This document shows, piece after piece, positions 1-8,775 of a DNA stretch of 64,000 nucleotides. The translations under genes were made by a program, and so were the position numbers. The DNA is from Eubacteriales bacterium (GTDB lineage: Bacteria > Bacillota > Clostridia > Lachnospirales > Lachnospiraceae). The notes beneath the pieces are model-generated. The model did not search any database, had not been told where the DNA came from, and was given only the letters and a program-made list of their open reading frames with translations. Each line of letters begins with the position of its first letter. Position 1 is the first letter of the stretch. The DNA lies in the NCBI GenBank assembly GCA_030524175.1, contig JAUNHC010000001.1, forward strand, positions 124,001 to 188,000, in the 5' to 3' direction.

Positions 1-346
1 CTTCAATTTGCTTATTGGCACGATTGTTAAGTTCGTGAAAAACAACCATTCCTTTTTCTGTCATTTGAATTTCAATATTGCGGCTGTCTTTCCCGCATTT
101 TTGTCTGCGAATCAATTCTTTTTTTTCAAATTTAACGATTATTTTACTCATGTAGCTGCGCTCAATATCTAAAACGGAGCATAATTGCTTTGCAGTACAA
201 GTATCTGTCTTACTAATTTCAAACAAAATTCTTGCTTCCGTTAATGAGTAGCCAGAATCAATGATATGCTGATCCAGCAGTCCTAAAATGTTTGTATAAA
301 AGCGATTGAATCCCCGTATTTCTGTCACAATATCAATATTATGCAT
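1..346 (-). CDS. MarR-family regulator, probably MarR-GNAT fusion (3' part outside window)
   Basis: Reading leftwards from an ATG at 346 the frame stays open to the window edge. It begins MHNIDIVTEIRGFNRFY and continues with SLTEARILFEIS and the winged-helix region (ERSYMSKIIVKFEKKELI), which are MarR hallmarks. The opening FNRFYTNILGLLDQHI plus SLTEARILFE is the form I know from proteins in which a MarR domain is followed by a GNAT acetyltransferase, so a fusion is likely but the second half is not visible. An AGGAG site lies just upstream of the ATG (353-360). Target genes are unknown. Confidence 0.85.
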   Translation of the reverse strand, partial: MHNIDIVTEIRGFNRFYTNILGLLDQHIIDSGYSLTEARILFEISKTDTCTAKQLCSVLDIERSYMSKIIVKFEKKELIRRQKCGKDSRNIEIQMTEKGMVVFHELNNRANKQIE

Positions 347-495
347 AAATGATACTCCTTCCAAATTGTTTCCCATTTCAACTATTTTAAACAATTTTGT
401 GGAATTAGTCAACCATTTTTTTGATATTATGGGAAGATTATGAATGAAAAAAATAGGGCCAATTTCTCAGCCCCATAATATATCTATATAGCATA

Positions 496-737
496 TTACT
501 TTTTAATATAATGTAACATTGCAACATCACCGCTTGACTTCATCTCCGCTAATAAATACTCTGAAACTTTTCCCTCCAGTATACCACCACCGCTAATTAC
601 AACAGGGAAAAGATTAAAGTATAAATCGTCTGCAAGCCCTGTTTCCAAAAAAGCGTTGTATGCTTTTGTTCCACCTACAACACATATTTTTTCATATCCA
701 CATCCGGTTAAATAAAGAACCGGGGTACTCTGCTACC
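496..737 (-). pseudogene. Remnant of dihydrofolate reductase-like (RibD C-terminal) gene
   Basis: The minus strand here reads as the last ~70 residues of a RibD-C/DHFR-like protein (GGTKAYNAFLETGLADD, LFPVVISGGG, then GDVAMLHYIKK and a stop at 496-498). It is clearly homologous to the intact gene at 12340-12837, which ends with the same LHYIKK. Going upstream the homology fades and an in-frame TAG appears near 735, so the first half of the gene is gone. No start or ribosome site can be assigned. It is best read as a decayed paralog. Confidence 0.75.
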
Positions 738-809
738 TTATATGGTATTTTTTATCTGCCGTACAGACCCTTTTTCCTTGGAGTAATTCAATGTGACCAG
801 ATCAATCAT
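738..809 (-). other. Unresolved 23-codon open stretch
   Basis: A short frame (MIDLVTLNYSKEKG..., stop at 738-740) lies between the 28-residue peptide gene and the dihydrofolate reductase remnant. The composition is protein-like but no ribosome-binding site precedes the ATG. It may be another scrap of a decayed gene. I do not recognise it. Confidence 0.15.
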
Positions 810-816
810 TTTGGGT

Positions 817-903
817 TTATTTCCGTTTCTTAATCACAATACCTGCTACTACAAAAGCAGCGCTCAGGGCTACTGCTATTGCTGCTAAAATTCCTTTTTT
901 CAT
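817..903 (-). CDS. 28-residue single-span membrane peptide
   Basis: An ATG at 903 preceded by an ideal AGGAGG (about 8 bases away) opens a 28-codon frame: a short basic start (MKKG), one hydrophobic span of about 20 residues rich in Ala, Val and Ile, and a basic end (KKRK). This is the pattern of a small inner-membrane peptide. It starts 14 bases after the stop of the 176-residue membrane protein upstream and is therefore probably the last gene of the same operon. The function is unknown; it could assist the membrane proteins encoded before it. The good ribosome site and the clean topology are the main support. Confidence 0.6.
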   Translation of the reverse strand: MKKGILAAIAVALSAAFVVAGIVIKKRK

Positions 904-917
904 GTGAAATCCTCCTA

Positions 918-1448
918 TTATTCAACGCCGTCAAGCAGCCCGTTGGCTTTTTGGCAGACAGCATAGAGTTCATCATATTTTTTATCTATCTCCGGTGTGA
1001 CCGCCGCCGTTTTTCCCTTTTTAATTTTCTGAAAAAGGAAATATGGCAAAATCCAGCCAATGAAAGCGGGGATGGCAAGCAGGATACAGGGAATCACCAG
1101 CCCTGACGTTACCGCAAAGACGGAGCCTGCCATAAATGCAGTTCCTACAATCCCCACACTGAAAGCAGCTATCGCGGCTTTATTGGATTTGGATGCTTCA
1201 AGAGAAAGGATCTCCGAAACACAGGCGTCAAAATTGCGCTGAAGACGGGTTAGTTCTACCTTATTACGGATTTTACGGTCCCGTTTGAATTTCATCCTGA
1301 CAGAATCCGTCATCGGTTTGTCAGAGAGTTCTTCCGTTTTATCAAGCTTCCAGCCAAAATTTTCATAGCCGTCGGCATAGACGGAAACCATACTCCGTTT
1401 TACTGCTATATCCTGATACTCATAACCAACAAAATTGTTTTCACTCAT
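918..1448 (-). CDS. Membrane protein of unknown function, FVGYEY family (paralog 1)
   Basis: This 176-residue protein has a soluble N-terminal part (opening FVGYEYQDIAVK, then YENFGWKLD and KRDRKIRNKVELTRLQ) of about 90 residues, two close hydrophobic spans at roughly 92-115 and 117-138, and a short charged tail. The ATG at 1448 follows a GGAGGA site. It is a clear paralog of the protein at 3184-3711, sharing the FVGYEY start, the RDRKI..K.ELTRLQR block and the GTAFMAG span. No catalytic motif is visible. It belongs to a minus-strand operon with the 118-residue membrane protein upstream (14-base gap) and the 28-residue peptide downstream. I cannot name a function. Confidence 0.8.
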   Translation of the reverse strand: MSENNFVGYEYQDIAVKRSMVSVYADGYENFGWKLDKTEELSDKPMTDSVRMKFKRDRKIRNKVELTRLQRNFDACVSEILSLEASKSNKAAIAAFSVGIVGTAFMAGSVFAVTSGLVIPCILLAIPAFIGWILPYFLFQKIKKGKTAAVTPEIDKKYDELYAVCQKANGLLDGVE

Positions 1449-1462
1449 TTATTCTTTCCTCC

Positions 1463-1819
1463 TTACTCGTTCACAAGACTGTCAGACAAACGCATGATTT
1501 CATCTGCGTACTTCTTTTTGCGGCTGTTTGTGATCAGTGCATACAACGGATATGCCAGCAGTGCAGCGACCATTCCCGGAATACTGAGGGCAAGTCCGGT
1601 TGTCATGACGTCCCATACCATGATCATTGACATTCCTGCCCCCATCACCAGCACACCGATCACACCTAAAATGCAGGCGGCAATCCGGCCGGGAGTTTTC
1701 ACTTTATTGTCTACCTTTTGAAGCTGCTCCATCTTGTTATCCCTGTGGGGGATATACTGGCGGCGGATATCTTCCGCCTTTCTCTGTTCCTGTTCACTTG
1801 CTTTGTAATTACTCATCAT
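1463..1819 (-). CDS. Small two-span membrane protein, unknown function
   Basis: This 118-residue protein has a charged N-terminal region (about residues 1-45, helical, rich in Lys, Arg, Glu), two hydrophobic spans at about 46-70 and 74-96, and a basic C-terminus. Two adjacent ATG codons (1819, 1816) follow an AAGGAG site. It lies upstream of the FVGYEY protein at 918-1448 and has the same topology, with the soluble part first and two spans later, so the two may form a complex. I do not recognise a characterised family. Confidence 0.75.
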   Translation of the reverse strand: MMSNYKASEQEQRKAEDIRRQYIPHRDNKMEQLQKVDNKVKTPGRIAACILGVIGVLVMGAGMSMIMVWDVMTTGLALSIPGMVAALLAYPLYALITNSRKKKYADEIMRLSDSLVNE

Positions 1820-1936
1820 TTAAAATCTCCTTTTCTTTTATCCAGGACTTTTTGTCCTTCATCATGTCTGTATCTTACATCCGTTTTATTTAGGGAATGC
1901 TTGAATTGTGTTTGAAAATTATTAATTCATCTTTTT

Positions 1937-2428
1937 TCAAATAGGATTTGTACATATACTTTCAAGCTGATCACTATCTTGCAGTTCCCGTTGAAAATCA
2001 TTCGGTAAATAAAGAGCTGCCGGACGTTCCAATGAAACAGCTCCCGCTTTCGTCAGCACTTCTGCTACAAACTGAGAGCAAAAATAGCACCATTTCCGCT
2101 GAAATGGTATTCCAAGCACACAGAACAAAACGCCAAGACGTGTATAGTGAAACTTTTCCCGGTCTGCCTGGAATGATGTAATGATACCTTCCATCTCGGC
2201 GAATGCCTGATCAGAAACCTTTAATTGATAACTCAGGCTCCTTTTCACACCTCTTTTGCGGTGTTTGTCTAAAGTTTCCCTGCAAAAGCCCTTATAGTTA
2301 AAACTATAATAGGTATTCCCGCCATCTATAGACAGGGAGGCATGTGTGTATCCCTTGCCGCAGATATAGTATACAAGCGTTGAAATCCAATCTGAATATT
2401 TTGTCAATAAAACTGTTACTGTTTTCAT
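1937..2428 (-). CDS. YiiX-like permuted NlpC/P60 hydrolase
   Basis: This 163-residue protein has the order of catalytic motifs expected of circularly permuted NlpC/P60 (YiiX, LRAT-like) enzymes: an early His in YTHASLSIDGG (about residue 28) and a later Cys in CYFCSQFVAEVL (about residue 117). Such proteins are papain-fold peptidases, amidases or acyltransferases; the substrate here is unknown. No signal peptide is evident, so it probably acts in the cytoplasm or at the inner membrane face. It starts 7 bases after the stop of the CmpB-type membrane protein, so the two are almost surely co-transcribed. Confidence 0.7.
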   Translation of the reverse strand: MKTVTVLLTKYSDWISTLVYYICGKGYTHASLSIDGGNTYYSFNYKGFCRETLDKHRKRGVKRSLSYQLKVSDQAFAEMEGIITSFQADREKFHYTRLGVLFCVLGIPFQRKWCYFCSQFVAEVLTKAGAVSLERPAALYLPNDFQRELQDSDQLESICTNPI

Positions 2429-2435
2429 AATCTCT

Positions 2436-3008
2436 TTACCTCACTATGCTTACGCCGATTCCGGTATTGGGGGTACAGACCGAAAAAAGCACATCTGTAA
2501 TAAACAGCAGCAGCAAGATCAGGAGAACACCTCTTCTACCTTTCTCCGGAATTTTGGAGATCAATCTGTGGAAAGCAGGTTCTGCCAAAAAAATGACTGC
2601 CGTTCCTGCAATGCCAAAAAACAGTAACCCTCCTGCATAAATCCGTCCATTCAGGTTCAAAAATTTATCACTGTAATCCCACCATCTCCCATGGAACAGC
2701 TTTTCCAAAATATAAGAGGTCAAATACTCCAGCAGGCCGCACCCTAAAACACAGCCGCAAAAAGTGGGTAAAACCCTGCCGCGGACAACCTTTTTAATCC
2801 CCATGAGCAAAACAAATCCAACCCCATAGATGGGAACCCACGGGCCATGTAAAACCCCTCTTAAGTTGAATATCATATCCCGTATAGAAACATCTCCATG
2901 TGAAAAAAGAAAAACAACCATTTCCCAAATCCACCCGAAAAAACATCCGGCAAAAAAGAAAAAACCTGTATAGACGGCTCTTTCTATTCTTTTATTCCTG
3001 TATTCCAT
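2436..3008 (-). CDS. CmpB-type (putative ABC transporter type IV) membrane protein
   Basis: The 190-residue protein has about five hydrophobic spans and the conserved blocks of the family called putative ABC-transporter type IV (CmpB-like): FGWIWEMVVF, LHGPWVPIYGVG, LEYLTSYILEKLF and HGRWWDYSDKFLNLNGRI. The same blocks occur in the longer protein at 18374-19324. Despite the family name, transport activity has not been shown to my knowledge and no ATPase gene is nearby. The ATG at 3008 follows AGGAGGAG. It is the first gene of a minus-strand operon, downstream of a terminator that ends the two-component operon. Confidence 0.8.
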   Translation of the reverse strand: MEYRNKRIERAVYTGFFFFAGCFFGWIWEMVVFLFSHGDVSIRDMIFNLRGVLHGPWVPIYGVGFVLLMGIKKVVRGRVLPTFCGCVLGCGLLEYLTSYILEKLFHGRWWDYSDKFLNLNGRIYAGGLLFFGIAGTAVIFLAEPAFHRLISKIPEKGRRGVLLILLLLFITDVLFSVCTPNTGIGVSIVR

Positions 3009-3132
3009 CCTGCGCTTTCTCCTCCTGTTTTTTCACAGGATACAGGATGTTTATTTTCGGAGCATTTAAATTTTGTTTGCGTTATATTAATTCGGCTTCC
3101 CACAAAATCCCAGAGTATATTTTTTCTGTCTG

Positions 3133-3166
3133 GGCAAAAAAATACCGGCACAGAATCTGTACCGGT
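3133..3166 (-). terminator. Intrinsic terminator after the two-component operon
   Basis: On the minus strand the hairpin ACCGGTACAG-att-CTGTGCCGGT (one mismatch) is followed by ATTTTTTT. It lies just after the stop of the gene at 3184-3711 and separates that operon from the CmpB operon. Confidence 0.75.
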
Positions 3167-3183
3167 TTTCAACAATATTCTAT

Positions 3184-3711
3184 TTATAGAAGTGAATGTC
3201 CCTTTTCGCAAATCTCGTAGATTTCTTCCTGTTTATTCTCAATCAGGGGCCGCAGCTTTTTCACCCGTTCCGCCACAAGTTTTTTATAAAGGAAGCAGGG
3301 TAAAATCCATCCCGTAAATCCGGGAACTGCCAGCAGGATACACAGCCAGATGATGGGAGGCTCATGGGTCACTGCAAATGTAGCTCCTGCCATAAATGCC
3401 GTACCCAAGATTCCAACCACCAACGCCCAGATGGATGCCACAGATGTCTGTGAATGCTTGAGTTCTTTTACCTCTGCAACACAAGCTTCAAAATGCCGCT
3501 GAAGCCTTGTCAGTTCAGCCTTGTTCGCGATTTTCCTGTCACGTTTCAGACAGATACTGGTCAGGCTGCCACTCTCACGGAAGTGGATATTTTCATCCAC
3601 TTTCCAGCCAAAATTCTTATAACAATCCAGATACATCGAAACTGTCTCCGGCTTTACTGCAATCTCTTTATATTCATATCCTACAAAGTCCTTCTTTTCT
3701 TCCCGGCTCAT
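3184..3711 (-). CDS. Membrane protein of unknown function, FVGYEY family (paralog 2)
   Basis: A paralog of the 918-1448 protein with the same design: soluble first half ([41 protein letters not shown]), two spans at about 95-115 and 118-138 ([23 protein letters not shown]), and a charged tail. I chose the ATG at 3711 because homology starts there and GGGGAAAAGGA precedes it; a longer frame to 3771 would run deep into the kinase gene. It still overlaps the kinase 3' end by 38 bases, which suggests translational coupling. As part of a sensor/regulator operon it may be an output or accessory component of that system. Confidence 0.8.
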   Translation of the reverse strand: MSREEKKDFVGYEYKEIAVKPETVSMYLDCYKNFGWKVDENIHFRESGSLTSICLKRDRKIANKAELTRLQRHFEACVAEVKELKHSQTSVASIWALVVGILGTAFMAGATFAVTHEPPIIWLCILLAVPGFTGWILPCFLYKKLVAERVKKLRPLIENKQEEIYEICEKGHSLL

Positions 3712-4765
3712 TCCTTTTCCCCTCTCTGTGAAAAGATGCAGGTAGCCTGACCGTAAAAGTGCTGCCTTCACCCTGGGTGCTTCTTACGGTAACCGTACCG
3801 CCTGATAGCTGCAGGATACGCTGTACCAGCGCAAGTCCAAGACCATTTCCTTCCGTGGAATGGGAAGTATCTCCCTGATAAAACTTATCGAAAACATGCC
3901 GCAGGGTATCCTTAGACATTCCACATCCTGTGTCTGTAACGGAAACCGTTATTTCATCTTCATCGGAGGTCTGTTCTAAAGTAACAGTCCCGCCTGACGG
4001 TGTAAATTTCATGGCATTCGATAAAAGATTAGTCCAAACCAATTCCAAAAGCTCGTTATCTGCCTCTACCATAGCCCGGTCCTCAAGCCGTACGTCGAAC
4101 TCAATCCCTTTTTCCTCCCACATATCCTCAAACTGCAAAGCACACTCACAGAGCTGGGCACACAGGTCATACATTTGGGGAACAGGCTGAATCGCCTGTT
4201 TTTCCAGTTTATTCAGTTTCAACATATTGGAGATCAAATTGGAAAGCTTTTTTGTGGCATAAAGGATGTTTTCTGAATACTCCAGCCGCCGCTCTTCTGT
4301 CACATTATCCCTGTGCAGCATTTCCGCATTGTTTTGGATGACCGCAAGCGGCGTCTTAAACTCGTGGGAGACATTGGAGAAAAAATCTGTTTTCAGCGTT
4401 TCTATACTCCCAAGCTCGGCAACCATCTTATTAAAATCCTCAATCATTTGATCCAGATAATCCTGTTTTTCCACTGTATGCATGGGTTGGACGTAAACAG
4501 AAAAATCTCCGCCCGCCACCTGATTTGCCGCCTCTGCCAGCCTGGTCAGCGGAGCATCATACGTAAGCCGGACGCGCCACCTTGTAAATATCGTCAATGC
4601 CACAGCAATGACCGTCCAGTAAAGAATAGGAATATTTACTTTCCAGAAATCTGGCCATTGAAGCGTACTCATCAATGTGACAATTCCGGTGTGAAGCCCG
4701 GCCATCAGGAGCAGCACCCCTAAATAAATGAAAAAGAGAGACTTTGGAAAAAGAGTTTTTTTCAT
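3674..4765 (-). CDS. Sensor histidine kinase (EnvZ/PhoR-like)
   Basis: A 363-residue membrane kinase: two spans (about 9-31 and 44-62) with almost no extracellular loop, a HAMP linker (about 63-118), a HisKA domain with the phosphorylated His at 134 in [13 protein letters not shown], and an HATPase_c domain with N box [18 protein letters not shown] and GNGLGLALV. The tiny outside loop means that the signal is probably sensed in or near the membrane, as in intramembrane-sensing kinases. Its start overlaps the regulator stop by four bases (ATGA). The partner is the regulator at 4762-5433. Confidence 0.93.
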   Translation of the reverse strand: MKKTLFPKSLFFIYLGVLLLMAGLHTGIVTLMSTLQWPDFWKVNIPILYWTVIAVALTIFTRWRVRLTYDAPLTRLAEAANQVAGGDFSVYVQPMHTVEKQDYLDQMIEDFNKMVAELGSIETLKTDFFSNVSHEFKTPLAVIQNNAEMLHRDNVTEERRLEYSENILYATKKLSNLISNMLKLNKLEKQAIQPVPQMYDLCAQLCECALQFEDMWEEKGIEFDVRLEDRAMVEADNELLELVWTNLLSNAMKFTPSGGTVTLEQTSDEDEITVSVTDTGCGMSKDTLRHVFDKFYQGDTSHSTEGNGLGLALVQRILQLSGGTVTVRSTQGEGSTFTVRLPASFHREGKRNEPGRKEGLCRI

Positions 4766-5433
4766 AACAGCACCGCCTTATATCCAAGCCCCCGTACTGT
4801 TTTAATTTCAAATCCGTCACAGGAAGAACATTTATCCCGCAGCTTTGTAATATACACGTCCACCGCCCGCAGGCTTGTTTCCGATTCAACTCCCCAAAAC
4901 TCATCCATAAGCTGCGCACGGGAAAACGTCTTTTTCGGATAAGAGAGCAGCTTATAAAGAATGTTAAACTCACGGGTTGTCACAGGGACTTCTTCTCCGT
5001 CAACCTCTGCTGTCATAGCATCAGCATCCAGCACCAGATTCCCCACAGACAGCTTTCGCTCCAGTTCAATATTGGCTCTTCGCAGAAGCGCGCGGACACG
5101 CAGGAGCAGCTCGTCCAGTTCTATAGGCTTTACCATATAATCGTCAATTCCCAACTGGAACCCTTTCTGCTTGGAAGGAAGGTCATCCTTTGCAGACATA
5201 AACAGGATAGGAATATGTTTATTTACCCGCCTTACATTTTCAGCAAATTCAAAGCCATCCGCCTCCGGCATCATAATGTCGGAAATAATCAGATCATAAA
5301 GATTATGATACATTTCATCATAAGCCGTATTTGCATTCAGACAGCCTTTCGCTTCAAATCCGCTGTCATTTAAATAGGTACAGACCATTTGGTTCTGCTT
5401 TATATCGTCTTCCACTACAAGAATATGTATCAT
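4762..5433 (-). CDS. OmpR-family response regulator
   Basis: A 223-residue regulator with a receiver domain (acidic pocket EDD at 8-10, phosphoacceptor D52 in [13 protein letters not shown], conserved Lys in [13 protein letters not shown]) and a C-terminal winged helix of the OmpR/PhoB type ([39 protein letters not shown]-like end [13 protein letters not shown]). It forms a pair with the kinase downstream and follows the small membrane protein by one base. It probably autoregulates this operon, including the FVGYEY paralog. Confidence 0.93.
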   Translation of the reverse strand: MIHILVVEDDIKQNQMVCTYLNDSGFEAKGCLNANTAYDEMYHNLYDLIISDIMMPEADGFEFAENVRRVNKHIPILFMSAKDDLPSKQKGFQLGIDDYMVKPIELDELLLRVRALLRRANIELERKLSVGNLVLDADAMTAEVDGEEVPVTTREFNILYKLLSYPKKTFSRAQLMDEFWGVESETSLRAVDVYITKLRDKCSSCDGFEIKTVRGLGYKAVLL

Positions 5434-5434
5434 A

Positions 5435-5698
5435 TCACAACACTCCTTTTTGTTTTCTTTTAGACTGTACCAGCCTGTTCTTTATTTCTTTCATTTTCCT
5501 ATAGATTTTTATTCCCCATACAATCGCCACAAGCAGTGCATAAGCAGACAGTATGTATGAAATATAGGCAAAAGGAGTATCAGCAAGGGGAGAAAAGAAT
5601 GCCGGAATCAGAGAGATGAATCCAACCGCCATTAAAATAACCCTAAGCACAGTGGGCGGATAGAACACAGCCCTTAATACTCTCATCAATTTCTCCAT
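5435..5698 (-). CDS. Small two-span membrane protein, first gene of two-component operon
   Basis: An 87-residue protein with two or three hydrophobic spans (about 12-30, 36-60) and a basic tail (KEIKNRLVQSKRKQKG). I use the ATG at 5698; a GTG at 5707 would add three residues. It ends one base before the response regulator starts, so it is translated with it. Its place ahead of a kinase with no real sensory loop makes it a candidate sensor partner, by analogy with small membrane proteins next to bacitracin-type kinases; this is inference. Confidence 0.65.
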   Translation of the reverse strand: MEKLMRVLRAVFYPPTVLRVILMAVGFISLIPAFFSPLADTPFAYISYILSAYALLVAIVWGIKIYRKMKEIKNRLVQSKRKQKGVL

Positions 5699-5726
5699 GC
5701 CACTCACCCCACATTCCCTTATTTGG

Positions 5727-5735
5727 ATTATAGCA
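5727..5735 (-). promoter_or_regulatory. Extended -10 promoter of two-component operon
   Basis: The minus strand carries TGCTATAAT, an extended -10 element, about 30 bases upstream of the first start codon. No good -35 is seen, which fits an extended -10 promoter. From here to about 5915 I see no gene; the stretch is AT-rich and featureless. Confidence 0.5.
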
Positions 5736-5914
5736 TAGCTCTCTTATATTTGCGTATTGTTGGAAAATTGTTTCAGAATTATTAATTTTGCGGATGTCTT
5801 TTACTTACACTCTAATTATAAATTTCATATACGATCAATGTTCAATACCTATAAATTTTTGTTTATCATACATTTTACAAAAGATACAAACAGACTATCA
5901 TTTTGCTCATTTAT

Positions 5915-5951
5915 GACCAAAAACAGACCTAACCGTTATCAGTTAAGTCTG
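5915..5951 (-). terminator. Intrinsic terminator after the lipase-like gene
   Basis: On the minus strand the stem CAGACTTAACT / GGTTAGGTCTG (one mismatch, loop about 7) is followed by TTTTTGG. It lies 57 bases after the stop of the hydrolase gene at 6008. Confidence 0.65.
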
Positions 5952-6007
5952 TCTTTGTAATATATCTATTCATTCCGAATATTTTATTCTAGTCTCGGTT
6001 TCCCATT

Positions 6008-6940
6008 TTATCCCAAAGCCTTACAGATAAAATCAACAATACCCTGCTCCACCTCGTCTCTGATATCCGGCTCGTTATGTATTTCATGGCGGTATCCCGG
6101 GTACAGGCGTACAGAAACATGTTTATTTCCGCCGCGATACAATACATTAGCCATATGATACGCTCCCTCCCCATAATTTCCGCATGGGTCCTGGTCGCCG
6201 CCTATGATATAGATGGGGAGCTGGTTTGGAATCTTTTCACTCCATTCGTCCCTGTGGATGCTTTTATAAAGTTCCAGAAGGTCATACATCAGTTGGTTTG
6301 TAGGAAGCATTCTATTGAAAGGATCCCCTGCATGGTCAGCCACAACTCTGGAGTCAAGCGCGATCCAATCATTGGGTCCGTTGGGATTTTCATAGCGCTC
6401 TACTGCACTCCCAAACACTGTCATCATCAATTCTACGCCGCTCTCTTTGCCGTGTCCGCTCTCGATCAACTGCCTGATGGAGTCATCCTCTCTCATAGCT
6501 TCACAGCCTTCCATCTGGCTCACAAGGCCGCACAGGATCAAACCGTCTAATTTATCTCCATATTTTTCTGCATATCCTCTTGCGATCATGGAACCCCAAC
6601 TGTGTCCGAACATAAAGAAGGGAAGTTCCGGATAGTCTGCGGCTGAAATTTCACGAAGTTTATTCTCATCCTCAATATAGGACACATATCCCTTATCTCC
6701 GGGATCTCCCCATGTATCATTATCTGCCGCTGTTTTACCGTGAGCCAGATGGTCATCTGCATAGACTACGAACCCAGCCTCCTGTAAGCTGGCGATCATA
6801 TGCCAATATCTTCTGGAATGCTCCCCAAAGCCGTGTACCAGCTGGACTACAGCCTTGGGATCACCTAACGGTGTATACCGCCACGCCTTGATGGTATCCC
6901 TTTCATTAAAGGACTGAAAACTAATTTCTTTCATTGACAT
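6008..6940 (-). CDS. Alpha/beta hydrolase, monoacylglycerol lipase / lysophospholipase type
   Basis: A 310-residue serine hydrolase with the oxyanion-side motif VQLVHGFGEHSRRYW (about 33-47), DDHLAHGKT and the nucleophile elbow FGHSWGSM (Ser about 112); the late acidic residue is in GGDQDPCG and the His in YPGYRHEIHNE. The family cleaves monoacylglycerols or lysophospholipids in the cytoplasm. It is preceded by GGGAGG. It lies downstream of dhaKL on the same strand (71-base gap), so it could feed glycerol from a monoacylglycerol into the dehydrogenase and kinase; that link is inference. Confidence 0.85.
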   Translation of the reverse strand: MSMKEISFQSFNERDTIKAWRYTPLGDPKAVVQLVHGFGEHSRRYWHMIASLQEAGFVVYADDHLAHGKTAADNDTWGDPGDKGYVSYIEDENKLREISAADYPELPFFMFGHSWGSMIARGYAEKYGDKLDGLILCGLVSQMEGCEAMREDDSIRQLIESGHGKESGVELMMTVFGSAVERYENPNGPNDWIALDSRVVADHAGDPFNRMLPTNQLMYDLLELYKSIHRDEWSEKIPNQLPIYIIGGDQDPCGNYGEGAYHMANVLYRGGNKHVSVRLYPGYRHEIHNEPDIRDEVEQGIVDFICKALG

Positions 6941-7011
6941 AATAAAACCCTCCCTTTATATTTAATTAATTTCCATTATGAGTTACACAATGAAACATTA
7001 TCTAACTACAT

Positions 7012-8775
7012 TTATTTCTCAGTATTGACAGAATCTGCTAACTTTGTAAAAATAACTCCCAGTGCATAAGCTCCGGCATCCGGATATCCCAGACTGCGTT
7101 CTCCCACTGTACCTGCCCGTCCCATTCGGGCTATTACGGACTCGGTGGCTCTGGCGCCTTCCACCGCCGCATGGGCTCCGGCTTTAAAGGCTTCCTCCAT
7201 GCTTCTTCCATCCTCTGCACATTTGTCCCATGCTTCTGTACAAGGGATAAGGGAATCAATCAAGGTCTTATCTCCCAAAACTGCACCCCGCCCAAAAGAG
7301 CGTTCCCCTGTCTTTTGTATTCCTTCCACTGCTGCCTGGAGCATGTGTGCAAATTCCTTTAAGGATAACTCTTTCTTTTTCCCTGCTGCTTTTCCTGCTG
7401 CCCGGAAGGCAGAACCCCAGATAGGCCCTGAAGCACCTCCACAGTATTCCATAATGACATAAGAGCAGCCGCAGAGGAAGGTTTCTATATCTTCTGTGTC
7501 ATTTTTAATAATATCTTTCCACTCTCTTTTTAACTGTCGGAACCCCTTGGCAACGCTCATTCCAAAGTCTCCGTCTCCGGCGTGTGAATCCAGTTCGCAG
7601 AAAGGCACCTCATTCTCTATGATACATTCACTCATCTGATCCACCAGATAAATGATATTGTTCAGAGATATCCGATCCGGCTGTATTTTGGCAAAGCTGT
7701 AATCTGTCGTTACACTGTCAGTTTTCTCACTGTCTTGTTCGTCCTTACTGCATCTGTCTATATATGGCATACTCTTTACCGGACCATACACCGGAAATGC
7801 AGGGGCATCACTTGGGCTGTCCAGCAATTCTTTCAGTTCATCATCCATCTTCATAAGTGAGACAGATGCCCCCATCATATCAATGCTGGTCATAAAATTC
7901 CCCACAAAAGCCCGGTATATCCTGAGATTCTTTTTATTCAGAACCTTCGCCGCTGCATTATTCAGAAGATACAGTTCCTGAAGAGGCGTTCCGCCAAACC
8001 CATTGACCAGCAGGGTGACTTCATCTCCGTCTATGGTCTTAAGTTCTTCCGCAAGAGCATTTACCATCCTTACTGCCAGTTCATCGGCGCTTAACGTCTC
8101 TTCCCTGCGTATTCCCGGTTCTCCATGAATCCCCACGCCATACTCCATCTCCCCTTCTCCTATGTGGAAAGTCGGAGTTCCTTTTGCCGGGACAGTACAT
8201 GAGCTGAAAGCAAAGCCTATACTCTTTATATGGGAAGCAGCATGTTCTGCAGCACGTTTCACCTGTAAAAGTTCCATACCTTTTTCTGCTGCTGCACCTG
8301 CCACTTTATGAACAAGCACAGTTCCTGCAACACCTCTGCGGCCCACAGTGTACAGACTGTCCTGTACAGCAATATCATCCTCTACTTTTACATAATCCAC
8401 TGACAATCCATCTTCTTGGGCAAGAGCTGCGCCGTTCTTAAAATTCATCATATCTCCGCTGTAATTTTTAATGATCATCAAAGTGCCCTTGTTACTGGTT
8501 GTCTCGCGCAGAGCCTGATAAACCTGGATCTGGGACGGAGAAGCGAACACATCACCTAAGACAGCTGCATCCAGCATCCCCTTACCCACATAACCGGCAT
8601 GGGCCGGCTCATGCCCGCTTCCGCCTCCGCTGATCAGGCTGACCTTATTTTCATTGATTTCTCTCTTCCTGATAATTTTGTACTTGGGAATAAATTCTAA
8701 ATCAGGATAAGCAACCGCAATCCCATTGCACATCTCAGGGACAAACGTTTCAGGGCTGTTCATTATCTTTTTCAT
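7012..8775 (-). CDS. dhaK: Dihydroxyacetone kinase, fused DhaK-DhaL (ATP-dependent type)
   Basis: A 587-residue fusion. The N-terminal DhaK domain (about 1-330) has SGGGSGHEPAHAGYVGKG and the substrate-binding His segment GVGIHGEPG. The C-terminal DhaL domain (about 370-580) has the magnesium/ADP site DSHAGDGDFGMSVAKGF and GGASGPIWGSAF. A single chain with both halves is the ATP-dependent form (as in Citrobacter), unlike the three-part PTS form, and no dhaM is present. It phosphorylates dihydroxyacetone to DHAP in the cytoplasm. The ATG at 8775 overlaps the gldA stop by four bases (ATGA), so the two are coupled; a TTG two codons earlier is less likely. Confidence 0.93.
   Translation of the reverse strand: MKKIMNSPETFVPEMCNGIAVAYPDLEFIPKYKIIRKREINENKVSLISGGGSGHEPAHAGYVGKGMLDAAVLGDVFASPSQIQVYQALRETTSNKGTLMIIKNYSGDMMNFKNGAALAQEDGLSVDYVKVEDDIAVQDSLYTVGRRGVAGTVLVHKVAGAAAEKGMELLQVKRAAEHAASHIKSIGFAFSSCTVPAKGTPTFHIGEGEMEYGVGIHGEPGIRREETLSADELAVRMVNALAEELKTIDGDEVTLLVNGFGGTPLQELYLLNNAAAKVLNKKNLRIYRAFVGNFMTSIDMMGASVSLMKMDDELKELLDSPSDAPAFPVYGPVKSMPYIDRCSKDEQDSEKTDSVTTDYSFAKIQPDRISLNNIIYLVDQMSECIIENEVPFCELDSHAGDGDFGMSVAKGFRQLKREWKDIIKNDTEDIETFLCGCSYVIMEYCGGASGPIWGSAFRAAGKAAGKKKELSLKEFAHMLQAAVEGIQKTGERSFGRGAVLGDKTLIDSLIPCTEAWDKCAEDGRSMEEAFKAGAHAAVEGARATESVIARMGRAGTVGERSLGYPDAGAYALGVIFTKLADSVNTEK

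Noticed and set aside
3674-3771. Extended 195-residue version of FVGYEY paralog 2 starting inside the kinase gene.
   Set aside because: Homology to paralog 1 and a ribosome site support the ATG at 3711; the extra 20 residues are kinase sequence in another phase.
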